A model generated the notes under the pieces. That model ran no database searches, had not been told where the DNA came from, and saw nothing but the letters and a program-made list of their open reading frames with translations. A DNA stretch of 15,708 nt. Origin: Actinomycetales bacterium. GTDB lineage: Bacteria; Actinomycetota; Actinomycetes; Actinomycetales; Cellulomonadaceae. The first letter of the stretch is position 1, and each line of letters opens with the position of its first letter. A program made the translations under genes and the position numbers. Of this stretch, positions 1 to 5,875 are shown piece by piece. Location of the stretch: the NCBI GenBank assembly GCA_012514835.1, contig JAAYZM010000177.1:1-15708 (forward strand), given 5' to 3'.

Positions 1-942
1 GCGGACGCGGGTCAGGACGTGACCCTGTGGGGCCGGAGCCCCGAGGTCGCTTCCCAGATCGAGCGCGAGCACCGCAACTCGGCGTTCCTGCCCGGGGTGA
101 AGCTCCCCCCCGCCATCAGGTCCACCACCGACGCGGCGCAGGCTCTGCGCGGTGCCGACCTCGTGTTCGTGGCGATCCCGTCGCAGTACGTGCGCGAGAC
201 GGTGGCCCCGTTCGCGGAGCTCCTCGAGCCGCACGCCCTGGTGGTCTCCCTCATGAAGGGCGTCGAGCTCGGCACAGACCTGCGCATGAGCGAGGTTCTC
301 GCCCAGGTGCTCGACCTGCCCGACGAGCGCCTCGCCGTGGTCTCCGGCCCCAACCTCGCGCGCGAGATCGCCGTGCACCAGCCCACCGCCACCGTGGTCG
401 CGTCTCGCTCGCCCGAGGCCGCCGAGCGCGTGGCCCGCGCGTGCGCCAACCCGTACTTCCGCCCGTACACGAACTCCGACGTCACGGGCGTCGAGCTGTG
501 CGGGGCCGTCAAGAACGTCATCGCGCTCGCGGTGGGCATCTCCCAGGGGCGCGGCCTCGGCTACAACACGATGGCTACCGTCATCACGCGCGGCCTCGCG
601 GAGATCACGCGCCTGGGCCTCGCCCTCGGCGCGGACGCGAGCACCTTCCCCGGACTGGCGGGCATGGGCGACCTCATGGCCACGTGCGCCTCGCCGCTCT
701 CGCGCAACCACACGCTCGGCGTGCACATGGGCAAGGGCCTCACGCTCGACGAGGCGATCGTCGCGACGGGCGGCACCGCAGAAGGCGTGAAGTCCGCCGA
801 GTCGGTGCGCGCGCTCGCCCAGACCGTGGGCGTCGAGATGCCCATCACCGAGGCCGTCCACGACCTCCTCACCGGGCAGATCGACATCGAGGACCTCGCC
901 CCGCGCCTCCTGGCACGCCCGCGCAAGGACGAGCGCCGCTAA
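1..942 (+). CDS. gpsA: NAD(P)-dependent glycerol-3-phosphate dehydrogenase, 5'-truncated by the window edge
   Basis: GpsA reduces dihydroxyacetone phosphate to sn-glycerol 3-phosphate in the cytoplasm, the first step of phospholipid synthesis. Frame 1 is open from the first base, and 313 residues are visible. The dinucleotide-binding GxGxxG at the N-terminus lies upstream of the window. Visible family motifs are SGPNLAREI, GAVKNVIALAVG with the catalytic lysine at codon 171, and GLAGMGDLMATC followed by SPLSRN. The C-terminus TAEGVKSAESV is also typical, and the TAA stop is at 940-942. A GTG at 19 is an internal codon, not the start, because homology continues upstream of it. The gene converges on the LysE-family exporter. 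gpsA close to ddl is a common actinobacterial order, here interrupted by two genes. Identification is firm; only the extreme N-terminus is unseen. Confidence 0.96.
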   Translation, partial: ADAGQDVTLWGRSPEVASQIEREHRNSAFLPGVKLPPAIRSTTDAAQALRGADLVFVAIPSQYVRETVAPFAELLEPHALVVSLMKGVELGTDLRMSEVLAQVLDLPDERLAVVSGPNLAREIAVHQPTATVVASRSPEAAERVARACANPYFRPYTNSDVTGVELCGAVKNVIALAVGISQGRGLGYNTMATVITRGLAEITRLGLALGADASTFPGLAGMGDLMATCASPLSRNHTLGVHMGKGLTLDEAIVATGGTAEGVKSAESVRALAQTVGVEMPITEAVHDLLTGQIDIEDLAPRLLARPRKDERR

Positions 943-955
943 GCACGACGTTCAG

Positions 956-1000
956 TGGCCGACGGCGGTCGGTGGCCTTTGGCGCTCAATGGCCGACGGC
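956..1000. repeat. 11-bp direct repeat straddling the 3' end of the exporter gene
   Basis: TGGCCGACGGC occurs at 956-966 and again at 990-1000. The match extends imperfectly on both sides to CA(G/A)TGGCCGACGGCG(G/A). One copy forms part of the gpsA hairpin; the other is coding, in the last codons of the LysE-family gene. It may be a small local duplication or simple chance in GC-rich DNA. Confidence 0.5.
957..980 (+). terminator. weak intrinsic-terminator-like hairpin after gpsA
   Basis: Fifteen bases after the gpsA stop, CCGAC (959-963) pairs with GTCGG (968-972) around the loop GGCG. Flanking GG (957-958) can pair with CC (976-977) across a bulge, and TTT follows at 978-980. It sits between two convergent genes, so it could end gpsA transcription. 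The stem is short and imperfect and the T run is only three bases, so this is a modest prediction. Confidence 0.4.
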
Positions 1001-1696
1001 GACCACCACGGCCATCACCACGAGGATCGCACCGCTCAGCCCGCCGATGCCCCGGCGCACGCGAGGGCGCGCGATCCACGTGGCGAGCCGCCCGATCGCC
1101 ACGAGCATCGCCGCGTACCAGAGCACCGCGATCGCCCAGAACACGACGGCGAGCACGATGGTGCCGTGCACGCGGCTCATCCCGGGCAGCACGAACTGGG
1201 GGAAGAACGCGACGAGGAACGCCGCGAACTTCGCGTTGAGCAGGTTGGTGGTCAGCCCTTGGCGCGCCCAGCCCCACCACGAGCGTTCCTCGAGCACGGT
1301 CGGGTCCGCGGGGAGCGCACCGAGAGGGTCCGACGGCGCGACGAGCTCGCGGCCCTCGCCGTCGTCGGCCCCTTCCTCAGGTGCGAAGCTGGGGACCCGC
1401 ACGTCCCGCGTGCGCCACCACCCCCACAGCGAGCGGGCACCGAGGTAGGCGAGGTACGCGGCACCGAGGTAGCGCAGCGAGCCGTAGACGGCCTCGCTCG
1501 AGCGGATGAGCGCCGCGAGGCCCGCGACGACGGCGACGAGCCACGCGAGCCCGCCCACGAGGATCCCCAGGGTGGTCCATGCCGCGGCGCGGCGCCCGCC
1601 CGCGGCCGCGTTGCGCAGCACCAGCAGGGTGTCCGGGCCGGGGGACAGCACGATGACGAGCGTCGCGCCCACGAACGCGAGCAGGACTTGCGTCAT
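986..1696 (-). CDS. LysE/RhtB-family amino-acid exporter
   Basis: A 236-residue integral membrane protein of the LysE/RhtB family, whose members export amino acids or homoserine and cysteine derivatives by proton-coupled antiport. The family signature SPGPD is at residues 18-22. Hydrophobic segments lie roughly at 2-18, 41-64, 71-94, 156-170, 178-200 and 217-235, the usual six-helix pattern. The loop at about 95-142 is long and acidic (PEEGADDGEGRE), making the protein 25-40 residues longer than many relatives. The ATG (1694-1696) overlaps the TGA of the upstream PLP-enzyme gene as ATGA, so the start is well fixed and translation is probably coupled. The substrate cannot be read from sequence. 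Coupling to a sulfur-amino-acid or homoserine-type enzyme suggests a product or by-product of that enzyme. Confidence 0.9.
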   Translation of the reverse strand: MTQVLLAFVGATLVIVLSPGPDTLLVLRNAAAGGRRAAAWTTLGILVGGLAWLVAVVAGLAALIRSSEAVYGSLRYLGAAYLAYLGARSLWGWWRTRDVRVPSFAPEEGADDGEGRELVAPSDPLGALPADPTVLEERSWWGWARQGLTTNLLNAKFAAFLVAFFPQFVLPGMSRVHGTIVLAVVFWAIAVLWYAAMLVAIGRLATWIARPRVRRGIGGLSGAILVVMAVVVAVGH

Positions 1697-2835
1697 GGGT
1701 GGGCCGTGCGCAACGCCTGGTCGATGTCCTCCCACAGGTCCTCGACGGCCTCGATGCCCACGCTCATGCGCACGAGGTCCTCGGGGACGGTCAGGGACTC
1801 GGTCTGGAAGCGCCGCCGCCGCTCGAGCGTGGATTCGACACCGCCCAGGCTCGTGGCTGGCGTCCACAGCCGTACTGCCCGCGTCACGGCGTCGGCGGCC
1901 TCGACGCCCCCGCGCGGGCGCATCCCGAGCAGCGAACCGAAGCCCGACATCTGGGCGGCGGCTCGCTCGTGGCCCGGATCGCCGGGCAGGCCCGGGAAGC
2001 GCACCTCGGCCACGAGGGGGTGGGTCGCGAGGCGGCGCGCGAGCTCGACCGTGTTCGCCTGGGACCGCTCGACGCGCAGCGCGAGGGTGCGCAGGCCGCG
2101 CAGCGCGAGCCACGCCTCGAACGGGCCCGCGATACTGCCGTGCAGGGTGCGGTACGCGTGCATCTGGGCGCGCAGCTCGGCCGTGCTGGCCGCGAGGGCA
2201 CCGAGCACCACGTCGGAGTGTCCCGCGAGGGACTTGGTCACCGAGTGCACCACGAGGTCCGCGCCCAGCTCGAGGGGCCGCTGCGCGAGCGGGGTCGCGA
2301 ACGTGTTGTCGACGCCAACGAGCGCGCCCGCGGCGTGCGCGGCGGCGATCAGGGCGGGCAGGTCCGCGACCTCGAGCATCGGGTTGGTAGGGGACTCGAC
2401 CCACAGCAGGTCCGCGTGCTCCCCGAGCGCGGCGATGACGGCGGGCGTGTCGTCGATGTCCACGAGGCGCACGTCCACGCCGTACCGCGCGCCCAGGTCG
2501 TGCGCGAAGCCGAGGGCCACCTGGTAGGCGTGCCGGGCGATCACGAGCCGCCCGCCCGCGGGGACCACGCTCATCGCGGCGGCGATCGCGGCCATGCCGG
2601 AGGAGAACAGCAGCGCGGGGCCGTCGGCCTTCTCGAGCGCGCCGAGGGCCTCCTCGAACGGGTGCCACGTCTCGTTGTCGATGCGCGCGTACAGCGGCTC
2701 GCCCGGCACGGGCACCCCCGTCGACACGTACGTGGACGTCAGGACCACGGGCGGGTTCACCGGGTTTCCCTGAGTGCGCTCGGGCCTTCCGGCGGCGACG
2801 ACGAAGCTTGCGGGGTCCAGGTTCTCGGCGTGCAC
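1693..2835 (-). CDS. Cys/Met-metabolism (gamma-family) PLP-dependent enzyme, cystathionine gamma-synthase/lyase-like
   Basis: A 380-residue fold-type I PLP enzyme of the trans-sulfuration family (cystathionine gamma-synthase, cystathionine or methionine gamma-lyase, O-acylhomoserine sulfhydrylase). Visible features are Y49 and R51 of the cofactor-phosphate motif (YARIDNET, where most relatives read NPT), FSSGMAA (78-83), Y104 stacking on the cofactor, VDNTFATP with D176, SVTKSLAGHSD with Schiff-base lysine K201, and substrate-carboxylate arginine R357 in RMSVGIE. All catalytic positions are intact. Length is normal (380-400). The GTG start (2833-2835) has no Shine-Dalgarno but has TAGTCT 6 nt upstream, consistent with a leaderless mRNA. 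The gene is coupled by ATGA to a LysE/RhtB exporter. Family membership is sure. Whether it synthesises cystathionine or breaks down a sulfur amino acid is not decided by what I see. Confidence 0.92.
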   Translation of the reverse strand: MHAENLDPASFVVAAGRPERTQGNPVNPPVVLTSTYVSTGVPVPGEPLYARIDNETWHPFEEALGALEKADGPALLFSSGMAAIAAAMSVVPAGGRLVIARHAYQVALGFAHDLGARYGVDVRLVDIDDTPAVIAALGEHADLLWVESPTNPMLEVADLPALIAAAHAAGALVGVDNTFATPLAQRPLELGADLVVHSVTKSLAGHSDVVLGALAASTAELRAQMHAYRTLHGSIAGPFEAWLALRGLRTLALRVERSQANTVELARRLATHPLVAEVRFPGLPGDPGHERAAAQMSGFGSLLGMRPRGGVEAADAVTRAVRLWTPATSLGGVESTLERRRRFQTESLTVPEDLVRMSVGIEAVEDLWEDIDQALRTAHP

Positions 2836-2841
2836 GTCCGA

Positions 2842-2847
2842 AGACTA
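2842..2847 (-). promoter_or_regulatory. -10 element for the PLP-enzyme/exporter operon (leaderless)
   Basis: On the minus strand TAGTCT lies exactly 6 nt before the GTG start, so transcription would begin at or next to the start codon. No purine-rich ribosome-binding site precedes the GTG. No convincing -35 box is visible, as is common for actinobacterial TANNNT promoters. Confidence 0.65.
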
Positions 2848-2883
2848 TCCCTCGCGTCGCCCGTGACCACGGCCCGTCCCAGG

Positions 2884-2889
2884 TAGGGT
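2884..2889 (+). promoter_or_regulatory. -10 element for ddl (leaderless)
   Basis: TAGGGT lies 8 nt before the ddl ATG, and no Shine-Dalgarno lies in between. It shares a 62-bp intergenic space with the divergent -10 at 2842-2847. Confidence 0.6.
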
Positions 2890-2897
2890 TTCCGGCG

Positions 2898-4118
2898 ATG
2901 AACACGCAGCACCGGCCCCGCGTCCTCGTCCTCTTCGGCGGCGTCTCGGGCGAGCACTCGATCTCTTGTGTCACCGCCGGGGGCGTCCTGCGCGCCATCG
3001 ACCGGGAGCGCTACGACGTGCTCGCCGTCGGGATCACTCGCTCGGGCCGGTGGGTCGAGGTCTCGGACGACCCGGACCGCTGGGCCATCGTGGACGGTGT
3101 GCTCCCCGAGGTCGAGGACATCCCGGGGCGCGTCATCCTCCCGCAAGCGGGTGACCGGGCCGTCGCGCACGTGATCCCCGAGTCGCCTGGCGCCGAGGGT
3201 GCGTCGGGTGCCCAGGGTTCCGGGGACCTCGCCGTCGGACAGGAAGGCGACGCCGACGACGGCGCCCTTGCCGCACCTGTCCTGGGAGGCGACCTGCGCG
3301 AGCTGGGACCCGTCGACGTCGTGTTCCCGCTGCTGCACGGCCCCTACGGGGAGGACGGCACGCTGCAGGGGATGCTCGAGCTCGCAGGCGTGCGCTTCGT
3401 GGGTGCGGGTGTGCTCGCGAGCGCGGTGAGCATGGACAAGCAGTTCATGAAGCTCGTGCTGTCCGGCCAGGGGCTGCCCGTGGGCCCGTATACCGTGATC
3501 CCGCCGGGGGAGTGGGAACGGGACCGTGCCACGTGGGAGGAGACGGTCTCGACGCTCGGGCTGCCCGTGTTCGTCAAGCCCGCGCGCGCCGGGTCGAGCC
3601 TGGGCGTGACGCGCGTCGCGGCGCTCGAGGATCTCGGTGCCGCGATCGCTGCGGCCCGTGAGCACGACCCGAAGGTGCTGGTCGAGGCGGAGATCCGCGG
3701 GCGCGAGATCGAGTGCGCCGTGCTGGGCGGTCGCGATGGCGAGCTGCCCCGGGTGTCGCTGCCCGGTGAGATCAAGGTGCACGGCGGCGAGGACACGTTC
3801 TACGACTTCGGCTCGAAGTACCTCGACGAGGGCGAGGTGGACCTGATCTGCCCCGCGGAGCTGCCCGAGGTAGTGATCGACCGCGTGCAGGACGTCGCCC
3901 GGCGCACGTTCGAGGCGGTGAGCGGCGAGGGGCTGGCGCGCGTGGACGTGTTCGTCACGGAGGACGGCGACGTGGTGGTCAACGAGATCAACACGATGCC
4001 GGGCTTCACACCTATCTCGATGTACCCGCGGATGTGGGCGGCGTCGGGGATCGACTACCCCCACCTCGTGCACGAGCTCATCCAGCTCGCGCTCGCCCGC
4101 CCCACCGGCCTACGCTGA
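2898..4118 (+). CDS. ddl: D-alanine--D-alanine ligase
   Basis: Cytoplasmic ATP-grasp ligase that makes the D-Ala-D-Ala dipeptide for peptidoglycan. 406 residues. Motifs in order: FGGVSGEHSIS (13-23, with the substrate-binding E19-H20), LLHGPYGEDG (145-154), SMDK (178-181), VFVKPARAGSSLGV (224-237, ATP-binding), YDFGSKY (302-308, lid and omega loop) and NEINTMPGF (362-370, metal ligands). All catalytic parts are present. A Gly/Ala/Asp-rich insert at about 94-137, between the N-terminal domain and the HGPYGEDG segment, makes it longer than the common 310-370 residues. The ATG at 2898 is preferred over upstream in-frame codons because homology begins at RPRVLVLFGG and a -10 hexamer lies just before it. 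It diverges from the PLP-enzyme operon and converges on the NHL-protein gene. Confidence 0.96.
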   Translation: MNTQHRPRVLVLFGGVSGEHSISCVTAGGVLRAIDRERYDVLAVGITRSGRWVEVSDDPDRWAIVDGVLPEVEDIPGRVILPQAGDRAVAHVIPESPGAEGASGAQGSGDLAVGQEGDADDGALAAPVLGGDLRELGPVDVVFPLLHGPYGEDGTLQGMLELAGVRFVGAGVLASAVSMDKQFMKLVLSGQGLPVGPYTVIPPGEWERDRATWEETVSTLGLPVFVKPARAGSSLGVTRVAALEDLGAAIAAAREHDPKVLVEAEIRGREIECAVLGGRDGELPRVSLPGEIKVHGGEDTFYDFGSKYLDEGEVDLICPAELPEVVIDRVQDVARRTFEAVSGEGLARVDVFVTEDGDVVVNEINTMPGFTPISMYPRMWAASGIDYPHLVHELIQLALARPTGLR

Positions 4119-4149
4119 GGGGAGCTCAGCGCACCGTGATGGTGCGCTG
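4114..4149. terminator. overlapping hairpins between convergent ddl and NHL-protein genes
   Basis: GCTGAG (4114-4119) pairs with CTCAGC (4125-4130), and each arm carries one gene's stop codon (TGA 4116-4118 for ddl; TCA 4126-4128, read as TGA on the minus strand, for the NHL gene). A second, stronger stem pairs CAGCGCACC (4127-4135) with GGTGCGCTG (4141-4149), nine perfect base pairs around a 5-nt loop. The two share bases 4127-4130, so they cannot both form fully. The 9-bp stem lies 8 nt after the ddl stop and is a plausible terminator for ddl, although no T tract follows. It lies inside the last codons of the opposing gene. Confidence 0.6.
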
Positions 4150-5292
4150 CAGCACGGAGAGCTTGCCCTTCTTCGTGATCTTGACGATGTAGCTGCCCTT
4201 CGAGCCGAATCCCACGCTGAAGGTGGCGTAGACCGAGCCGGACGGGCGTACGGTCACGTGCAGCGGGGCGTCGAGCTTGCTCTTGAGGGCCGAGCCGGCC
4301 CGGGGTGCTCCGCGCTTGGTCAGGCGGCCTGCCACGAGGTCGAGCACTCCGTCGGTGCCGATCGCACCGACGACGGCGAAGTTGCCGGCCCAGAGGCCGT
4401 TCGACATGCCGAGGTAGACGGTGCCCTTCGCGTCGACGTCGATGCTCTCGACGATGCCGAGGTAGCTGCGGGTGGCGAGCTTCCCGGACTTCGGCCGGCC
4501 GAATCCGCCGCGCCCGGCGATGATCGAGAGCTCGCCCTCGGGCGTGACCTTCTCGACGTAGCCGTAGTCGCCCGCGTCGGCGATGTAGAGGTTGCCCGCG
4601 GTGTCCGCCGCGATGTCGACGGGATTGCCGAGCCGGCTCTTGGTCGCGGGCCCGGGCGTGGGCGAGCCCGCCTTCCCCACCTTCCCGGCCACGATCGACA
4701 GATCTCCGCGCGGGGTGACCTTCGTGACCACCTTGGCGGACCAGTCGAGGACGAACACGTTGCGGTCGGCGTCCACGGCGAGCGCCTCGGGGCAGGCGAA
4801 GCGTGACTTGGTCGCCTTGCCTGCCTTGGGCCTGCCCGTCTTGCCGACCTTGCCCGCCACGACGGTGAGCTTGCCGCTCGGCGACACCTTCGAGACAACT
4901 CTGTTCGTGCAGTCGGCGATGTAGAGGTTCCCGCGCGAGTCGAGCGCCAGGTCGGAGACGAGCCCGAGCCGTGTCTTCGTCGCCCTACCCGCCTTCGTCT
5001 TGCCGAGGGTGGTGGTTCCCGCGACCCGGGTGACCTTTCCGGAGGTCGACCTACGGAGCACCATGCTGCTCCAGCTCATGTCCGCGCGCTGGTAGGTGGC
5101 GCTGAAGTAGACGTTGCCGCGCGAGTCGACCGCCGTCTCGTCTGGGAGGTAACGGCCGCGCGCCGTGAGAGGAACGCCGTCGTAAGGTTCGGCGGCGTGT
5201 GCAGGGGCGAGCGATCCGCCGAGAGCGAGCGCGACGAGCGTGGTGATGGCCGCGAGGCGACGAGCGGCACGGGAGTACGGGCGAGCGGACAT
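4126..5292 (-). CDS. secreted NHL-repeat six-bladed beta-propeller protein
   Basis: 388 residues with a Sec-type signal peptide: MSARPYSRAARR, a hydrophobic core at 12-28, and a probable cut near AHA-A (33-34). The remainder is repeats of about 55 residues with the NHL pattern (VAG, a loop, ATKSRL, a proline-containing turn, AVDxxGNLYIAD). VAG or IAG marks fall near 90, 145, 201, 258 and 320. With the N-terminal half repeat ending VDSRGNVYF, this gives about six blades. In common bacterial NHL proteins the loop after VAG reads like GDGGPAT; here it is lysine-rich (GKVGKTGRPKAGKATKSR). C128 and C167 sit in adjacent blades and could form a disulfide. No catalytic residues or anchor are visible, so binding to a surface or ligand is only a guess. 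The start is the ATG at 5290-5292, with GAAGG six bases upstream; a longer reading would put arginines before the signal peptide. Confidence 0.82.
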   Translation of the reverse strand: MSARPYSRAARRLAAITTLVALALGGSLAPAHAAEPYDGVPLTARGRYLPDETAVDSRGNVYFSATYQRADMSWSSMVLRRSTSGKVTRVAGTTTLGKTKAGRATKTRLGLVSDLALDSRGNLYIADCTNRVVSKVSPSGKLTVVAGKVGKTGRPKAGKATKSRFACPEALAVDADRNVFVLDWSAKVVTKVTPRGDLSIVAGKVGKAGSPTPGPATKSRLGNPVDIAADTAGNLYIADAGDYGYVEKVTPEGELSIIAGRGGFGRPKSGKLATRSYLGIVESIDVDAKGTVYLGMSNGLWAGNFAVVGAIGTDGVLDLVAGRLTKRGAPRAGSALKSKLDAPLHVTVRPSGSVYATFSVGFGSKGSYIVKITKKGKLSVLQRTITVR

Positions 5293-5298
5293 GGCACA

Positions 5299-5336
5299 CC
5301 TTCGACGGCGGGACGGGGCGGGGCGGGGCAAGCGTA
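5299..5336 (-). promoter_or_regulatory. upstream region of the NHL-protein gene: RBS, C-rich leader, possible -10
   Basis: Reading the minus strand towards the gene: TACGCT (5331-5336) is a possible -10, followed by a C-rich tract (complement of 5310-5329), then GAAGG (5299-5303) six bases from the ATG. On the plus strand the tract reads GGG, AC, then GGGGC three times (5315-5329), a textbook G-quadruplex pattern. No good -35 was found, so the promoter is tentative while the ribosome-binding site is good. Confidence 0.5.
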
Positions 5337-5363
5337 GTGCCTATGAGCACCCGGATTCCCAGG

Positions 5364-5843
5364 TCAGAAGTCGGAGAGGCCGATGCAGGCTCGGGTCGCC
5401 TCGACGAGGGAGACCGCGGGGCCCAGGTCGAGGAGGAACGACGTCGAGCGCTCGGCCGCGACGGCCGCGGGCACGAACACCTCGACCGCCGGGTGCCGAC
5501 CGTACGTGGTGAACGTCCAGCCGCGCTCGTCCTCGACGGACACCCAGTCCACGGAGTGACCCGCGAGGTCGTCCGCCGTGGTGCACGTCTCCTCCGTGGG
5601 CGGCGGGACGGGCACGCCGCAGCGCAGCGTCACGGCCTCGAGCGGCTCGCCCCACGCGCGCGTGGCCTGCGAGGACGTCGTGTGCCGGGGCATCCCGTCC
5701 AGCTGGTCGGGGAGCGCGAGCACGATGCGCGCGCAGTCCGGGTGGTGCCCCTCGGGCGCGACCGGCACGTTCACCACCGATGCGCACGCGGAGAGCAGGA
5801 GGACGACGGCGAGCATGCCGGCGAGCGAACGAACCTTGACCAC
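5364..5843 (-). CDS. DUF3515-family lipoprotein
   Basis: A 159-residue exported protein. Its lipoprotein signal peptide has a basic start (VVKVRS), a hydrophobic core at 8-17, and the lipobox LSAC with lipidated C20, so the mature protein should be anchored to the outer face of the membrane. The sequence PLEAVTLRCGVPVP (67-80) and the later VDWVSVEDERGWTFTTYGR (98-116) are characteristic of DUF3515, an actinobacterial family of unknown function often next to thiL or ddl. Four further cysteines (C37, C75, C87, C153) could make two disulfides. The GTG at 5843 is chosen because TACGGT lies 6 nt upstream, no Shine-Dalgarno is present, and it gives a well-formed signal peptide. It diverges from thiL across 32 bp. 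Biochemical function is unknown. Confidence 0.85.
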   Translation of the reverse strand: MVKVRSLAGMLAVVLLLSACASVVNVPVAPEGHHPDCARIVLALPDQLDGMPRHTTSSQATRAWGEPLEAVTLRCGVPVPPPTEETCTTADDLAGHSVDWVSVEDERGWTFTTYGRHPAVEVFVPAAVAAERSTSFLLDLGPAVSLVEATRACIGLSDF

Positions 5844-5875
5844 CCCAGCACCGTATCCCGGACTAGTCTCGCGAC
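5844..5875. promoter_or_regulatory. 32-bp bidirectional leaderless promoter between the DUF3515 gene and thiL
   Basis: The start codons of the two divergent genes are 32 bp apart. TACGGT on the minus strand (5850-5855) lies 6 nt before the lipoprotein GTG, and TAGTCT on the plus strand (5864-5869) lies 6 nt before the thiL GTG. Any -35 contact for one gene must fall within the other gene's promoter or coding sequence, so the two polymerases should compete. TTGACC at 5836-5841 is 22 bp from the thiL -10, too far to be a normal -35. Confidence 0.68.

Noticed and set aside
986..2998. A 670-codon minus-strand open frame reading through the exporter and across the PLP-enzyme gene
   Set aside because: Only its last 236 codons (the LysE/RhtB exporter) look like protein. 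The rest is Arg/Pro/Gly-rich, the mark of a non-coding frame in GC-rich DNA, and overlaps a clear PLP-enzyme gene.
5315..5329. Three tandem GGGGC units as a short sequence repeat with phase-variation potential
   Set aside because: Only three copies of a 5-bp unit, outside any coding frame and without evidence of length change. It is better described as a G-quadruplex motif.
5836..5841. TTGACC as a -35 box for thiL
   Set aside because: It is 22 bp from the TAGTCT -10, outside the usual 16-19 bp, and lies inside the lipoprotein coding sequence.
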